DNA from: Gracilaria gracilis
Taxonomy: Eukaryota; Rhodophyta; Florideophyceae; Gracilariales; Gracilariaceae
Length of the DNA: 64,000 nucleotides
Assembly: GCA_030374805.1 (NCBI GenBank)
Contig: JARGSG010000013.1
Coordinates: forward strand, 124,001-188,000
Direction of reading: 5' to 3'
Shown here: in pieces, positions 35,380 through 45,595 of the stretch
How positions within the stretch are numbered: the first letter of the stretch is position 1
Layout of the letters: each line of letters starts with the position of its first letter
Notes under the pieces: model-generated
What the model saw: the letters and a program-made list of their open reading frames with translations, nothing else
Told to the model about the DNA's origin: nothing
The model's database searches: none
Program-made: the position numbers and the translations under genes

Positions 35380-36084
35380 ATGCATTCCGGCGCGCTCCTC
35401 TCGCGCGTTGGTGTGGAACACGCGTTACAAACGGGAAAACACAACGAAGATGCTTCACTACAATCGCGTCGAAAACGGGTTCTGCAACTGGCAGAGAACA
35501 TCATGGCGGACGACGAGCAACGCCATCACTTCGAACTGACGGGCATAGAGCATTTTCTGCACGCATTGTTGGCGTTGCTGCTGCTTCACACAATGCGCGC
35601 GGCGCGACTGGTGGCAAGTCACGAGGACATGCTGCCGTTTTCGCAGAGGGTGATGCACGTGCGTGTGCACGACAGGTTGGGTGAGGATGGCGGCGGCGGC
35701 GGCGCGGTGCGCCACGTGCTTGAGCAGATTGTTGTCGAGAAGATGGAGGCGTTGCGGGGGGCGGGGCAACGCGCGGCGGATGGCGTGTGGGCGGGCGTGG
35801 TGGAAGTTGCGACGATGCGGCGGGAGTCGGTAGCGTTTCCGTTAGACTCCCATAGCACAATGATCGAAGGGCTGCGTTCCCGAAGCTCGCCAAATCTTGC
35901 ACGCCCACTCATCATTGCGTCCCTTCTGCTGGGCCAATTGACTGTCTATCATACAGTAGGGCGGTTTACCAACCGGTTGTTGGGTGGCAGTCGCGATTGG
36001 CTAGCAAAAACTATCATAGAACTGTCAGCACGCCTGCATTCAAGGCAATTCAATTTAAAGCGCTACGAGCCAAATCGAGAATGA
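35380..36084 (+). CDS. Hypothetical protein related to repeats at 45 and 53.7 kb
   Basis: The open frame has its first ATG at 35380 (234 residues); 60 bp of open sequence precede it without an ATG. It reads mostly helical, with a Leu-rich segment (FLHALLALLLLHTM) and a Gly run in the middle. Near the end a stretch (ARPLIIASLLLGQLTVY) and the DNA around it (about 35905-35992) match sequence at 44924-45015 and 53687-53767. It therefore belongs to, or has absorbed, a locally duplicated family. It stops 34 bp before the Copia target site. No function can be assigned. A long GC-rich minus-strand frame overlaps, so coding strand is not certain. Confidence 0.35.
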   Translation: MHSGALLSRVGVEHALQTGKHNEDASLQSRRKRVLQLAENIMADDEQRHHFELTGIEHFLHALLALLLLHTMRAARLVASHEDMLPFSQRVMHVRVHDRLGEDGGGGGAVRHVLEQIVVEKMEALRGAGQRAADGVWAGVVEVATMRRESVAFPLDSHSTMIEGLRSRSSPNLARPLIIASLLLGQLTVYHTVGRFTNRLLGGSRDWLAKTIIELSARLHSRQFNLKRYEPNRE

Positions 36085-36122
36085 TGACGTTGTCGATCTC
36101 ATTCGTTGAGCCATGTAATTGT

Positions 36123-36327
36123 TGTAGCGCGCGAGCGGGGACGAAAGGGGTCGAGCGAAGTGCGCGCATAGTTGACCGCCGGCGGGCAGAGCGCCGAGCC
36201 GGACGGTCGCGCAATTTATTTTGCCAGTGCAACCCACCGGCGCATTGCTGTGCGCCGGGCGTTGCACTGCGCACAAATGACGCGTGTGTGGCGCTCTCGC
36301 CTTGCAAGAGGCCGACCGGTATCAACA
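36123..36327 (-). repeat. 3' LTR of the Copia element
   Basis: This 205-bp repeat with ends TGT...ACA is identical to 42267-42471 on reading. It is GC-rich with several internal self-complementary stretches (for example GCGCATTGCTGTGCGC). Confidence 0.97.
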
Positions 36328-36800
36328 CCGCCCCTCAAGGCGAAGCGACTACTCTTCCTACACCACTTATAAGCATCTAGTTACTGAGCCCAATTCACAA
36401 GTAAAGCATAATATCAATAACCGAAGAGCAGGGTCTGTAGACACGATTTCTCTGCAAATCTGTCTCTTCTCTGGCATTATCTTGCAAATGCCAAAGGCGT
36501 GGTGCAACATTCAAAACATAATATAAATACATTCATACATAATGCATCACACACATAGTTCCACCAGCTCCAAGCTGGGGAGTCACTACTTGTTCACACC
36601 AGTAAACTCCAAAACCCAGATATCATGTAAAAACCCGTTGGGACAAAAACAAATGTACCTCTGTGGGAAAACGGAGAAGATTGTGAACGACAAACATTCA
36701 TAAACAATTATTCAGACATTCAAAACATGTAGCAAACAAAAGAGACAAAACAAAACATAACAAAGTAGTTAGTGTAGTCAGTAGAACCCAACAATTCTTC

Positions 36801-39800
36801 CTAGAACGAGTCAAAATGCATCAAGCTGACCATCCTCCTCACTTCTGGGAGGGACGCACACTTTGTCAGTATGTCAGCGATCTGTTGACTCCTTGGGATT
36901 ATGCACAGCTTAATAATTTGACCTCTCTCCAGGTCCCGCACATGGTGCGTCTTCAAATCGATGTGCTTGTTTCGAGCAGATATCTGTGGACTCGTGGTCA
37001 AAGATATAGCAGCCGAGCTATCATTCATGATCTTTGTGGCTTCGAACCATAGATTCTCGCTCCAAGGCTGGATGTGTGCGAATTCAAAATACATCTTTCG
37101 TATCCACGAAAGGTCTTTCGCGCAGGTAGAAAGAGCGATATACTCCGCCTCTGCCGAAGATAGCGCAATTACCGTTTGACGCTTTGATTTCCACATGACT
37201 GGTGCGTCGTTGACGACGATAACGTACCCTGTTGTGGACTTACGAGTCTCAATGCATCCCCCCCAATCGGCGTCAGCGTACGCACAGAGTGAGGCGGGAT
37301 AAATAGGACGGTGGGCTGGAAAATGAAGTCCATAATCCATAGTGCCAGCCAAGTACCTAAATAATCGTTTGAGCAGCAATAAGTGTCGTTCACATGGGTT
37401 ATGTAAATGCCTTGAGAGCGCTGATATGGGAAAGGAAAGGTCAGGACGGGTAGATACAGAAATGTAAAGTAATGCACCAATTTCTGACCTATAATCTGCA
37501 TGATCATCTGTCGAAAGAATGACGTCTTCCTCACCAGATGGCAGTACATTGGCAGCCGTAGGGAAAGGTGATCCAACTGCATTGCACTGTTGCATACCAA
37601 ACTTCTTGAGAATTTGTAGTGCATATCCATATTGATTAACCTTAATGCCGGAAGGAGATCGTTGAATATTCCAACCTATGAATGACTTCAGCTCCCCATA
37701 GAGCTTCACATCAAACGTTGCAGACAGTTTGTGTTTGAAGTCATTTAGAAGTTTGGCATTGTTGGCAGCGAATGCGCAGTCGTCGACTATAACAGCCAAG
37801 ATCAGGAAGTTGTCCTGCTCGCGGAACATGAAGACGCGAGAGTCGAGAGCTGATGTCACAAAGTTCCATGATAGGAGAGCTTCAGAAAAGAGGGAACCCC
37901 ATATTATTCCAGCTTGGACAGCACCGTAGATGGAGTTAAGCAGTTTGCAGACATGGCCTGTCTTCTCCACATTGCCAGTGGAGTTAGAGGGTTGTTCCAT
38001 AATTATCGGAACATCCAGTTTTCCATATAAGTAGGCATTTGATATGTCTGCTCCCTCCAGTAAAAGGTTTTGTGCGGCAGCAACTGAGAGAAGAATGCGT
38101 AGTGCTTCATGACAGGCTACTGGCGCATAAGTGTTGAATGGATCGAAGTCAATGAAGGGCTTCTGTTTGTCTCCCCGTAGACAGCAGCGTGCCTTCTTCA
38201 AGAACTTCTTCCCGACTCCATCCAACATCTTCTCCTTGAAGACCCAAGTATACGGAACCGGTTTCATCCAGGATTCCCTGGGTATAAGTTCCCAAGTGTT
38301 ACGGCGGATGAGTGCGTTCATCTCGCGGTCGATGGCCTCACACCAACCGGGATCTCTGCACGCGTCCTTGAAACTACTTGGAACGTTGGGGTCATACACA
38401 GTTTTCTTGGAGACCCATACATTTGGAAAGTTATGCGCGATTGTTGTCATCGCCTTTACCAGGTGGTCCTCCAAGTCAGGACCGTTATCGGTCTGTGAGG
38501 TATGGTCCGTTTCCTCTGTCTCCTGTTGGCGAGTTATACCCTCCAGGAGGGTGGAGATGTTTGGAAGAGGAGAGGAGTTGACAGCCTTGAAGTCCAGAAT
38601 ACGGCAAGTGACGACCGAGTTCTTCCCCGGCACAAACACACGGGCGAGTGTGGTGTCGCTTTGCATGCCCACGAAGTGCGCGAAGACAGAACGGGGGAGG
38701 AACTTCTTTGATGCCACGGTCTTGGACCGATATACAAAGGCGTAGCCAGGCTGACCAAAGTTCGGAATGTTCGTAAAGTCGATTATAATGGACGGATTCC
38801 ATTCCAGAATCGGTATCCGTCCTTGTATCCTTGAAGATGGAGCCCTATTTCGGAGCCAGTTGGCATGGTTCATTGCCTCTGCCCAGAAGGAAATGGGCAG
38901 TTTGCTCGCGAAGAGAAGTACACGAGCCCTGGTCCAATGTTCTTGGATAAGCCTCTCCGCGGCTCCATTAGATTCGGAGGCGTAGGCAGGAGAGTAGTCC
39001 AAGAGTATGCCATGATCGAAGCAGAAAGTGTCCAACTCACTGCTTTTGTGTTCGCCGGCCCCGTCCAGGCGAACATTCTTCAAGCGAAACGAGTGGTTAA
39101 GTTCTAGCTCCGATCTGCGTTTGTACCAAGCCAGGTGCTTCAAAACACTAGCACCTGTCTTGTCCATCAAGAAGAAAACGTCCGACTTGGAAGTGTGGTC
39201 ATCCAGTACGGCCATGGCGTAGATTGCACCAGAGAGAGATGGCGAAATCTTTCCCGACAGGTCCATGTGGATAAGTTCCAAGGGACTTGACGTCGAAACG
39301 GATCGCGACCGGGCGGTGATTGGGTTCCGTTTCTTCTTGCCTGTGAGGCAAGGGACGCACGTCAACGACTCCAAGATGGAACGTTGAAAGTAAGGCACAG
39401 AGTCGAAAGACTTGGCAAGGTTCTGGTATCTACTTGGGTGAAGATGACCAGTTCGACCGTGCCATTCCAAAGCCAGCTCCTGATTGCTGTTACTTGCGTT
39501 CACGACCATCACTTGTTTGTCGTTATCAGCGAAGTCCATGACGAAGAGGCCTTGGTTGATTTCCGTTTCCCAAATGATTTCAGAGTTTCGGTTAGGATCC
39601 ATGATGAAACATCCATTGAATGGCCGAATGGTGGAAGTGAACATCACCATGAACTCTACACTGAGAACGCCAACAGAAAGGATGTTCGACTCAAAGGCAG
39701 GCGCGTGGTAAGCCTCGATGACTGTACCACGGTTCAAAGGTATCCAAACATGACCTTTGCCAACGAGACGAGCTGTTCCTGAGGCAGCCTGAACAGTCTC

Positions 39801-40973
39801 GATCTCAATTCGTTCGTAGCGAATGAACGACTTCCGCGAATGGAAGGAGTGATGAGTTGCCCCTGAGTCAATATAGGCTGAGTCCAATTTCGTTTGAGAA
39901 AGAAGGGCGATCTTACTCTTGAACTTGGCCATATTGCAGTTGAAGCCATGTGAAGGAGGCGGATCATCATTTCTTTGCACCACATATGAACGAGGTTTGG
40001 AGTTATGATTTGAGTTACGATTATCATTTCCATCCCCCCTTGGTGCAAACCCTGAGTTCCAGTTGGATTGGCGTTGTCCTCCTTTGTGGGACCCATACTG
40101 TGAACGACGAGAACCACCGTTGTTGGGATTAGATTGCTGCCGTCCGTTGGAGTTGTGCTGGTTATCATTATTGTCAGACTCCTCACGTTTGCGTTTGTAG
40201 CAATCTCGAGCGTAATGTCCACGACGACCGCAGTAGTAGCAATTGTCATCGTAGCGGCTCTTAGTAGCCGAGGACTTGTTACGCCGGTTTCGCTGCTTTC
40301 GACCATCCTTGTTTGCCGTGTTGGCTTTCGGTTGGGTAGTGGGGGTGGACGAAGGAGCGGAGGATGTCGGGTTGTTAGGGTTCTTGCGACGAGCCACTTC
40401 AGCTTCGACAGCGTTCACAATGGAGTCGAACCCGACATCGGTTAGGTTTGACATCATGGCCAAGGGAGCAAAGGAGTTGGGGAGACTTCGAATGAGTTTG
40501 GAGACTTTGTCTTTCTCCGAAAGTTCCTCATCGAAGGTGGCAAGTTCCCCAACAACTTCCAGGAACTTAGCGACGTGCTTATTCCAGTCGTCGCTGTCCT
40601 TGTATACCAAAGTGTCCAGACGATGGCGGATGTTCTGCACAGCTTGCGCGTTGGTGGTTGTGTACACGCGCTGCAGTTCATCCCAGAGATCTTTGGCCGT
40701 TTTGTCATCATCATCGACAAACATTCGAACAAGAGCAAGCGGAGAGTCACCGAGGCAGAGTGTGATGGTGCTCTTCGCTTTGACTGACTTTTCGAACCAA
40801 GATCTCATTGCCCGGTTTGTGGGGTTGAACCCATCAGGACGTGGGTCAAGACCGGAGAGAAATGGGTCGTCTCTGCGGAGATACGCCAGAAGACGACGAC
40901 GCCAGAGAATGTAGTCGGTGGGGACCTTGAGCTTTGGAAGCCTGCCAAGGAGACCCTCATTTGTGCCCGACAT
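36801..40973 (-). CDS. Copia gag-pol polyprotein
   Basis: A single frame of 1390 codons starts with ATG at 40973. A gag-like domain occupies about residues 1-230, with a CCHC knuckle CYYCGRRGHYARDC at about 245-258. The retropepsin motif DSGATHHSF is near 368, and the integrase zinc site begins WHGRTGHLH near 504 and closes LTCVPC. The integrase core includes MDLSGKISPS and ESNGAAERLIQEHW. RT carries VIVDDCAFA, and RNase H has ADADWGG and SSAEAEYIALS near the C-terminus. The protease-integrase-RT order is diagnostic of Copia. Gag and pol are in one frame with no visible shift or stop, so family members would rely on other means to balance gag and pol. Confidence 0.97.
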   Translation of the reverse strand: MSGTNEGLLGRLPKLKVPTDYILWRRRLLAYLRRDDPFLSGLDPRPDGFNPTNRAMRSWFEKSVKAKSTITLCLGDSPLALVRMFVDDDDKTAKDLWDELQRVYTTTNAQAVQNIRHRLDTLVYKDSDDWNKHVAKFLEVVGELATFDEELSEKDKVSKLIRSLPNSFAPLAMMSNLTDVGFDSIVNAVEAEVARRKNPNNPTSSAPSSTPTTQPKANTANKDGRKQRNRRNKSSATKSRYDDNCYYCGRRGHYARDCYKRKREESDNNDNQHNSNGRQQSNPNNGGSRRSQYGSHKGGQRQSNWNSGFAPRGDGNDNRNSNHNSKPRSYVVQRNDDPPPSHGFNCNMAKFKSKIALLSQTKLDSAYIDSGATHHSFHSRKSFIRYERIEIETVQAASGTARLVGKGHVWIPLNRGTVIEAYHAPAFESNILSVGVLSVEFMVMFTSTIRPFNGCFIMDPNRNSEIIWETEINQGLFVMDFADNDKQVMVVNASNSNQELALEWHGRTGHLHPSRYQNLAKSFDSVPYFQRSILESLTCVPCLTGKKKRNPITARSRSVSTSSPLELIHMDLSGKISPSLSGAIYAMAVLDDHTSKSDVFFLMDKTGASVLKHLAWYKRRSELELNHSFRLKNVRLDGAGEHKSSELDTFCFDHGILLDYSPAYASESNGAAERLIQEHWTRARVLLFASKLPISFWAEAMNHANWLRNRAPSSRIQGRIPILEWNPSIIIDFTNIPNFGQPGYAFVYRSKTVASKKFLPRSVFAHFVGMQSDTTLARVFVPGKNSVVTCRILDFKAVNSSPLPNISTLLEGITRQQETEETDHTSQTDNGPDLEDHLVKAMTTIAHNFPNVWVSKKTVYDPNVPSSFKDACRDPGWCEAIDREMNALIRRNTWELIPRESWMKPVPYTWVFKEKMLDGVGKKFLKKARCCLRGDKQKPFIDFDPFNTYAPVACHEALRILLSVAAAQNLLLEGADISNAYLYGKLDVPIIMEQPSNSTGNVEKTGHVCKLLNSIYGAVQAGIIWGSLFSEALLSWNFVTSALDSRVFMFREQDNFLILAVIVDDCAFAANNAKLLNDFKHKLSATFDVKLYGELKSFIGWNIQRSPSGIKVNQYGYALQILKKFGMQQCNAVGSPFPTAANVLPSGEEDVILSTDDHADYRSEIGALLYISVSTRPDLSFPISALSRHLHNPCERHLLLLKRLFRYLAGTMDYGLHFPAHRPIYPASLCAYADADWGGCIETRKSTTGYVIVVNDAPVMWKSKRQTVIALSSAEAEYIALSTCAKDLSWIRKMYFEFAHIQPWSENLWFEATKIMNDSSAAISLTTSPQISARNKHIDLKTHHVRDLERGQIIKLCIIPRSQQIADILTKCASLPEVRRMVSLMHFDSF

Positions 40974-42266
40974 TGAGGCGTCCGGGGAGCGACGGATGAA
41001 AGTGTATGATCAACCTTCTTCTACGAGATAAGGATATCGCGACCTACGGGGTAGGAACGTTTCTTCTTCTTCTTGAACTTCTTGAACTTCTTCTTCTTCA
41101 ACTTCGCCAGTCCCCTACCGGTGGAAGAGGTGTGAACTTGAGGTGTTCCTGGCCCAACCTTGGGAGCCAGGCGATCGATGTAGGACGGGTCCCCGCAATT
41201 AAACAGCTAACCCCGCACCACAACAAACAGACCTTTGAAGGATCTTCCCGCACCCGCAAAGCGGAGTGTACTTCACTTTCTCAAACAAAGAATGAAACAA
41301 AACGGATGCTGATTACGTAGTAAGGTAATAGAGAGCGTTGTCTCTGTACAAAAGAAGTGAGTTGCGGCAAAAGAAGGAACCCGGCGAGTACCGACGTCTT
41401 GACAAGAACCAAAAGGAGAGCTCTTTGAGGAAGACTGGGAGAAGACACTTAAGACCCGACAAATCAGAATCTCCGTCTAGAATGTATCGGGAAAAAAACC
41501 TTCGTGGTTACGTCCGCATGAATGATGGGAAGAATTAGAACCAGGTAGAGAATTTACCTGAGATTGCGCGACGAATCAGCTTGTCGCGCAATCGCTCGTG
41601 CTTGGTAAGGAGAGGTGTAAAGTCTTAACGTGCGTCAAATCGTCATACGCACGAAAAATTCACGACTTCCGTAGAAATGGAAGGGAATAAGCGTAGAAAA
41701 TGTTTCGCAAGCGGCGAACGGAATCGTAGAACATTCAGAGACACTGACGAGCTTCCCAGAATACACAGAGGGTAACCTTCGTTTAGTGGTTTTGCCCAAA
41801 GCAAACCCCTTGATATCCAAACCATAGAATATCTGCTATGCCGAGCCAAGTAAGCGCATAATTGTAACTTGAATAAAGCGCTTGGCAAACATGTAGAAGA
41901 CAAAAAGACCAACCAATGTAGTTCATCGTTATCCAAAATCTGTGAACAACACAGCAGTACAGGAGGAAAAAGTAAAGTGTCCTTATCCTGATCGCGTGCA
42001 AAGAATTTCCAAGCCACACCAGATCGACAGACCATGGGAGCCTTTCACTAAATCAATTGTTTGCAATGGATTACGCGCGCAGAGCCGTAGCCACAACATA
42101 CCTTCGGGCAGGCGAGCCTTGGTATCCGCAACGCGCAATCTTCCAAAGTTGAAAGCCTGAGTAGTTGCATGCGCGCCGTTAGAGAGCGACGGGAAGCGAG
42201 GAAGGAGGCGGAGCATGTTTGTAGATGATGGCGGCCCGGGGCAGCGCGCCCCAGGCGATGCTACCA

Positions 42267-42471
42267 TGTAGCGCGCGAGCGGGGACGAAAGGGGTCGAGC
42301 GAAGTGCGCGCATAGTTGACCGCCGGCGGGCAGAGCGCCGAGCCGGACGGTCGCGCAATTTATTTTGCCAGTGCAACCCACCGGCGCATTGCTGTGCGCC
42401 GGGCGTTGCACTGCGCACAAATGACGCGTGTGTGGCGCTCTCGCCTTGCAAGAGGCCGACCGGTATCAACA
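42267..42471 (-). repeat. 5' LTR of the Copia element
   Basis: Identical to 36123-36327, this 205-bp repeat abuts the target duplication ATTGT at 42472 on its outer side and a TGG-starting primer-binding-type sequence on its inner side. Confidence 0.97.
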
Positions 42472-42824
42472 ATTGTGAGCGCATATGCTTGCTTGTTTAC
42501 AATTCAAATAATGTCTCACTCTCTGCCTCCTTGTTCCTGAACATGGGCAGTTGAATGCCCACCACTACCGACTGCGGGAAAGAAGGCACACCAAATTCGT
42601 CGCGCAAGGTACTTCAGGCTGACTTTTTGTCTGGCCATCCTTCAGCCCTCTCCTCATCTTACTCTACAAAAATCTTGCTCTCCCTCCATTCCGGTTTGGT
42701 TTTTTTTCTCTTTGCACTTAGCCTTAGCCTTCGTTTTTCATCTCTGATCACATTACCTCCCCCTCTTTTTCTACTTCGTCAAACATTTCTTTACTCTGTT
42801 GTACCCGCTTTCGCGACCTTCTCA

Positions 42825-43247
42825 ATGGAAAACTCCAGCGCTCTTTCAAACTGCCATACCGGAACATTCCCATACACTAAAAGAATGGGTGGGAAGAGAA
42901 AGAAGCCGGAAGCAACCAATCGTTCACCGCTGCGTTCACCCAAGAAGCAGCCTTCCACTCGTCAGCCGTGTCGCAAGCGAGCAAGGGCACAAGCCATGAA
43001 GTGCTCGCACTCGGTAACAGACATCAGCGATCTCGGACATTTGACAATTCCTCAGCTGATGAAGGTGTTAGGGTATTCAAGCCAGGTGGATCGATCTGAC
43101 TCTTACGCGCGAAGACGACGACGTTATGGAGACTTCTGGACGCCAGTTGTTATATCTACGAGCAAATCTAGTCCTGCGCACTGGCCTCGTGAACAAGCGC
43201 TTCCGCGACGAAAGCTGGTTGTGTACGACGATCTCGATGATGTGTGA
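42825..43247 (+). CDS. Small basic hypothetical protein
   Basis: The frame is open from 42555, but the stretch before the ATG at 42825 is pyrimidine-rich and reads like an untranslated leader, so the shorter start is preferred (140 residues). The first half is strongly basic (GGKRKKPEATNRSPLRSPKK; QPCRKRARAQAMK), suggesting a nuclear or nucleic-acid-binding protein. The middle (LGHLTIPQLMKVLGYSSQVD) looks like a short helical module followed by RRRRRYGDFW. The acidic end is VVYDDLDDV. The family is not recognised. It lies about 350 bp beyond the Copia element. Confidence 0.5.
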   Translation: MENSSALSNCHTGTFPYTKRMGGKRKKPEATNRSPLRSPKKQPSTRQPCRKRARAQAMKCSHSVTDISDLGHLTIPQLMKVLGYSSQVDRSDSYARRRRRYGDFWTPVVISTSKSSPAHWPREQALPRRKLVVYDDLDDV

Positions 43248-43395
43248 GAAAACTCATTTCAACCAACATCGCAGGAATCGTGGCCAACGAGAGTGACAGT
43301 AGGATGTGGCCCTAAAGAACTTTTGTATTAGCACTGTAGGATAGGATGTAGTGAAGAATACTTGCATGACTTTTCGGTTTTGCACTCTCACAAGT

Positions 43396-44395
43396 GCTTT
43401 GTAAATAGAAGCTAACAACTACATATGCTGTGCCTACAACAAGTGTGCATCTCTGGAACAACTTCACTCTGGCTCTTTGTCGTGACCCAATGCTACCAAA
43501 ACAAATCCGTGTAGACGATTGTCATTGTTTGGCATTACATGCTTGACGATTGCCTTTGAACTTTACTTCATTGGAAAATACTGGGCTAGGTCCAAGCAGA
43601 CGTTCCAGCGACTACAATTGCAGTGTACCAGAAATCTGGAAGAAACCACCAAACAGTGATGAGTACGTTTTCACTAAGTAAGGAAAGTCTTTCCTCGTTA
43701 CATTTTCCTTACCTTTTTCTCTATAAACTGAGCCATCTGCGATTTGAAGTCAAAACTTTGCTGCTCTCGAGTAACTTTCCTGAACATAATATGGTCCTCG
43801 CCAATTTCGCTGTATCATAGAATGGATGCCAATTTATGTCCTCGAACGTAACGTATTAGTTTGCGGCTTCTAATTAGCTTCGGACACAAATGTATTAATA
43901 GTCGTCGAAACTGACACTGTTCAGATCAACTCGCACGGCGTCTACTTTAAATGCAACAACTTTGGCAAGCGAAATCGAGCAGTTGTTCAGCTGTGGTAGT
44001 CGAAATGGTAACACCTGTACGGCAATTCGACGGTCAAGCTCGAGGCCAGTTCGGCCATGGTTCAAACCCCATGGGTCTCCGGTGAGACCAAGCGGATCAA
44101 CAGCCTTTTTTTTATTATTTGTTCTGGGTTGTGGTCTTCGCGGCTTTAGTTTTAACTCTAAATATGACATTCTGTACAGATCTGTTGGTTTGTTATGAAA
44201 TAGAATTGTATGTCTAACAGACCAGAGTGCTATCTGGCTAGAACTACATAGAACAGTCAAGAATTTGGCGCTTTTGTCGTATAGAACTTCTCAATGATGC
44301 GTCGCATTGTTTGAATGCGTGTGAACAATGTAACTCACCCCTGTCACCATGTCTCGTACATTTGGTGTTGCAGCATGGTGACTTCTTTTAGTGCT
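43396..44395 (+). repeat. Dispersed repeat with tRNA-like promoter, copy 1
   Basis: About 1 kb is shared with 58190-58996 (same strand, up to about 44205 here) and with 61585-62240 (opposite strand). Inside are pol III promoter matches: A box TAGTCGAAATGG (43997-44008) and B box GGTTCAAACCC (44059-44069), 62 bp apart, the spacing of a tRNA with a long variable arm. A T-run follows near 44103-44114. The tRNA arms do not pair well, so this is a tRNA-derived SINE head inside a longer repeat rather than a tRNA gene. Confidence 0.75.
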
Positions 44396-45340
44396 GCGAT
44401 GTTTCAGTTTCTTCGCAAATTCATGCACTTCAAAGAAGTTTTTCACTGATGCGATACCCTAGAGAGCCATAGAGCATCTTTTATGTTCGCGGTGACCCTC
44501 CCGACCCCAAGTGCATACAAGTTTTGGTGTTTTCCTCGTTAGAGAACAACGGTATTGCGTGGGCAACAGGGATACAAAACGTGCCTTATCGAGCCCATAA
44601 ATTGTTGAAAGACATTCGTTATAGTGCCGTTTGGTATACATTCGCGCTGGGAGTCTACGTAAACTGCAAAGTGACTTGCGGTTCTTTACTGACTAAAATA
44701 AAGCGATGTAGCTTCTGCAAAGCCACACGGAGGAGGCCAAATGTAGTTTCAAAGCCTTTCTCAACGTGTGTAGTTTGAGATTAGAGACGACACGATCGAG
44801 AAGGATAGTGTGTGATTTCCGGGAAGAGGTGGATTTGGTTAGGTGCAAGCTGTTCAAGGGGAAGTCCGTCGAAGTGTGGGAGAATGGCTTTGGAGCCCAC
44901 ACCCACTGCATTGTCTGGAGACGCTAGATTTATTGTATCAATTCTGCTGGCCCAATTGAATATCTAAGGCGATTTACAAAACGGGTTTACAAACCAATTG
45001 TTGGGTGGCAGTCGTGGTACGGGAGGTCACAGTAACACAAGACCCAATTCTTTTCTGTTGGACTGAGATTATTACTCGAACCCCCTCCTGCCCCCAACGC
45101 TTACGGATATCTGAGCATTATTTCACGCTTGAAGAGAGCTTCTGACGCACATGATCTGGAATATGGAGAAGACACGGACAGTTCTTGACTTCACCACACT
45201 TCTTTGAAAATAATATTTTCAATATTATTGAAGCAGTTGCATTCGTAAGCGTGGACACGTCGTCCTGCGTGTGAAGTGGCCTTCTCTCCGCCAGCTGCGC
45301 TCATTGCATCTCAGCTGCGCCGCTTTCGCGTTCAAGGCGC
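44395..45340 (+). repeat. Old segmental duplication, copy 1 (left part)
   Basis: This matches 53105-54100 over almost its full length with substitutions and small gaps (roughly four fifths identical by eye). Shared landmarks include GATGTTTCAGTTTCTTC, TTATCGAGCCCATAAATTGTTG, CTGCTGGCCCAATTGAATAT and AAGGCGCGCAGCTGGCGG. The remnant of the small gene at 53507-53731 is seen here near 44750-44940 but is not cleanly open. Similarity resumes at about 47030-47260 against 54140-54390, after the gene at 45596-47026. Confidence 0.7.
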
Positions 45341-45595
45341 GCAGCTGGCGGACACGCAACGAGCTCATCAAGGTGTCCAATCCACAGGCGCCGCTTCAAC
45401 TACCGCCGACATCGTCACCCCCAAAGCGGAAACCGCCGCTTCCACCGTCGTCGCCCTCATGGTGACGCTGGCGCTCCTACCGATGGGGCATCATCCCACC
45501 CTACAAGGGCAGCGCGCAGCTTGTGCCCATGATGCATTCACTGCCCGTCAATCGCGTCTCTGCAACATCAATCGTCTCTTGGTTCCATAACTCCA

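Larger units (their letters stand above)
36123..42471 (-). mobile_element. Copia LTR retrotransposon, looks whole and very young
   Basis: Identical 205-bp LTRs (36123-36327 and 42267-42471) are flanked by a perfect 5-bp target duplication ATTGT (36118-36122 and 42472-42476). The element reads on the minus strand. Next to the 5' LTR is a primer-binding-type sequence TGGTAGCATCGCC (42254-42266, minus), similar to the complement of an initiator-Met tRNA end. Next to the 3' LTR is a purine-rich tract (TTGAGGGGCGG, 36328-36338, minus). One uninterrupted 1390-codon frame lies between, with domain order protease, integrase, RT, RNase H, that is Ty1/Copia. A leader of about 1.3 kb precedes gag and about 470 bp follow pol. 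No difference between LTRs was found, so insertion was very recent. Confidence 0.97.

Noticed and set aside
35501-35908. Minus-strand open frame rich in Pro and Arg
   Set aside because: Low-complexity shadow of the GC-rich plus-strand frame at 35380-36084.
36123-36327. GC-rich 205-bp repeat first read as a stand-alone repeat pair
   Set aside because: Its TGT...ACA ends, the ATTGT duplications and the enclosed Copia frame show that it is an LTR pair.
43990-44075. Possible tRNA gene with long variable arm
   Set aside because: A and B boxes are good, but the D stem, T stem and acceptor do not pair, and the same block occurs in three copies of a longer repeat. It is better read as a tRNA-derived SINE-type promoter.
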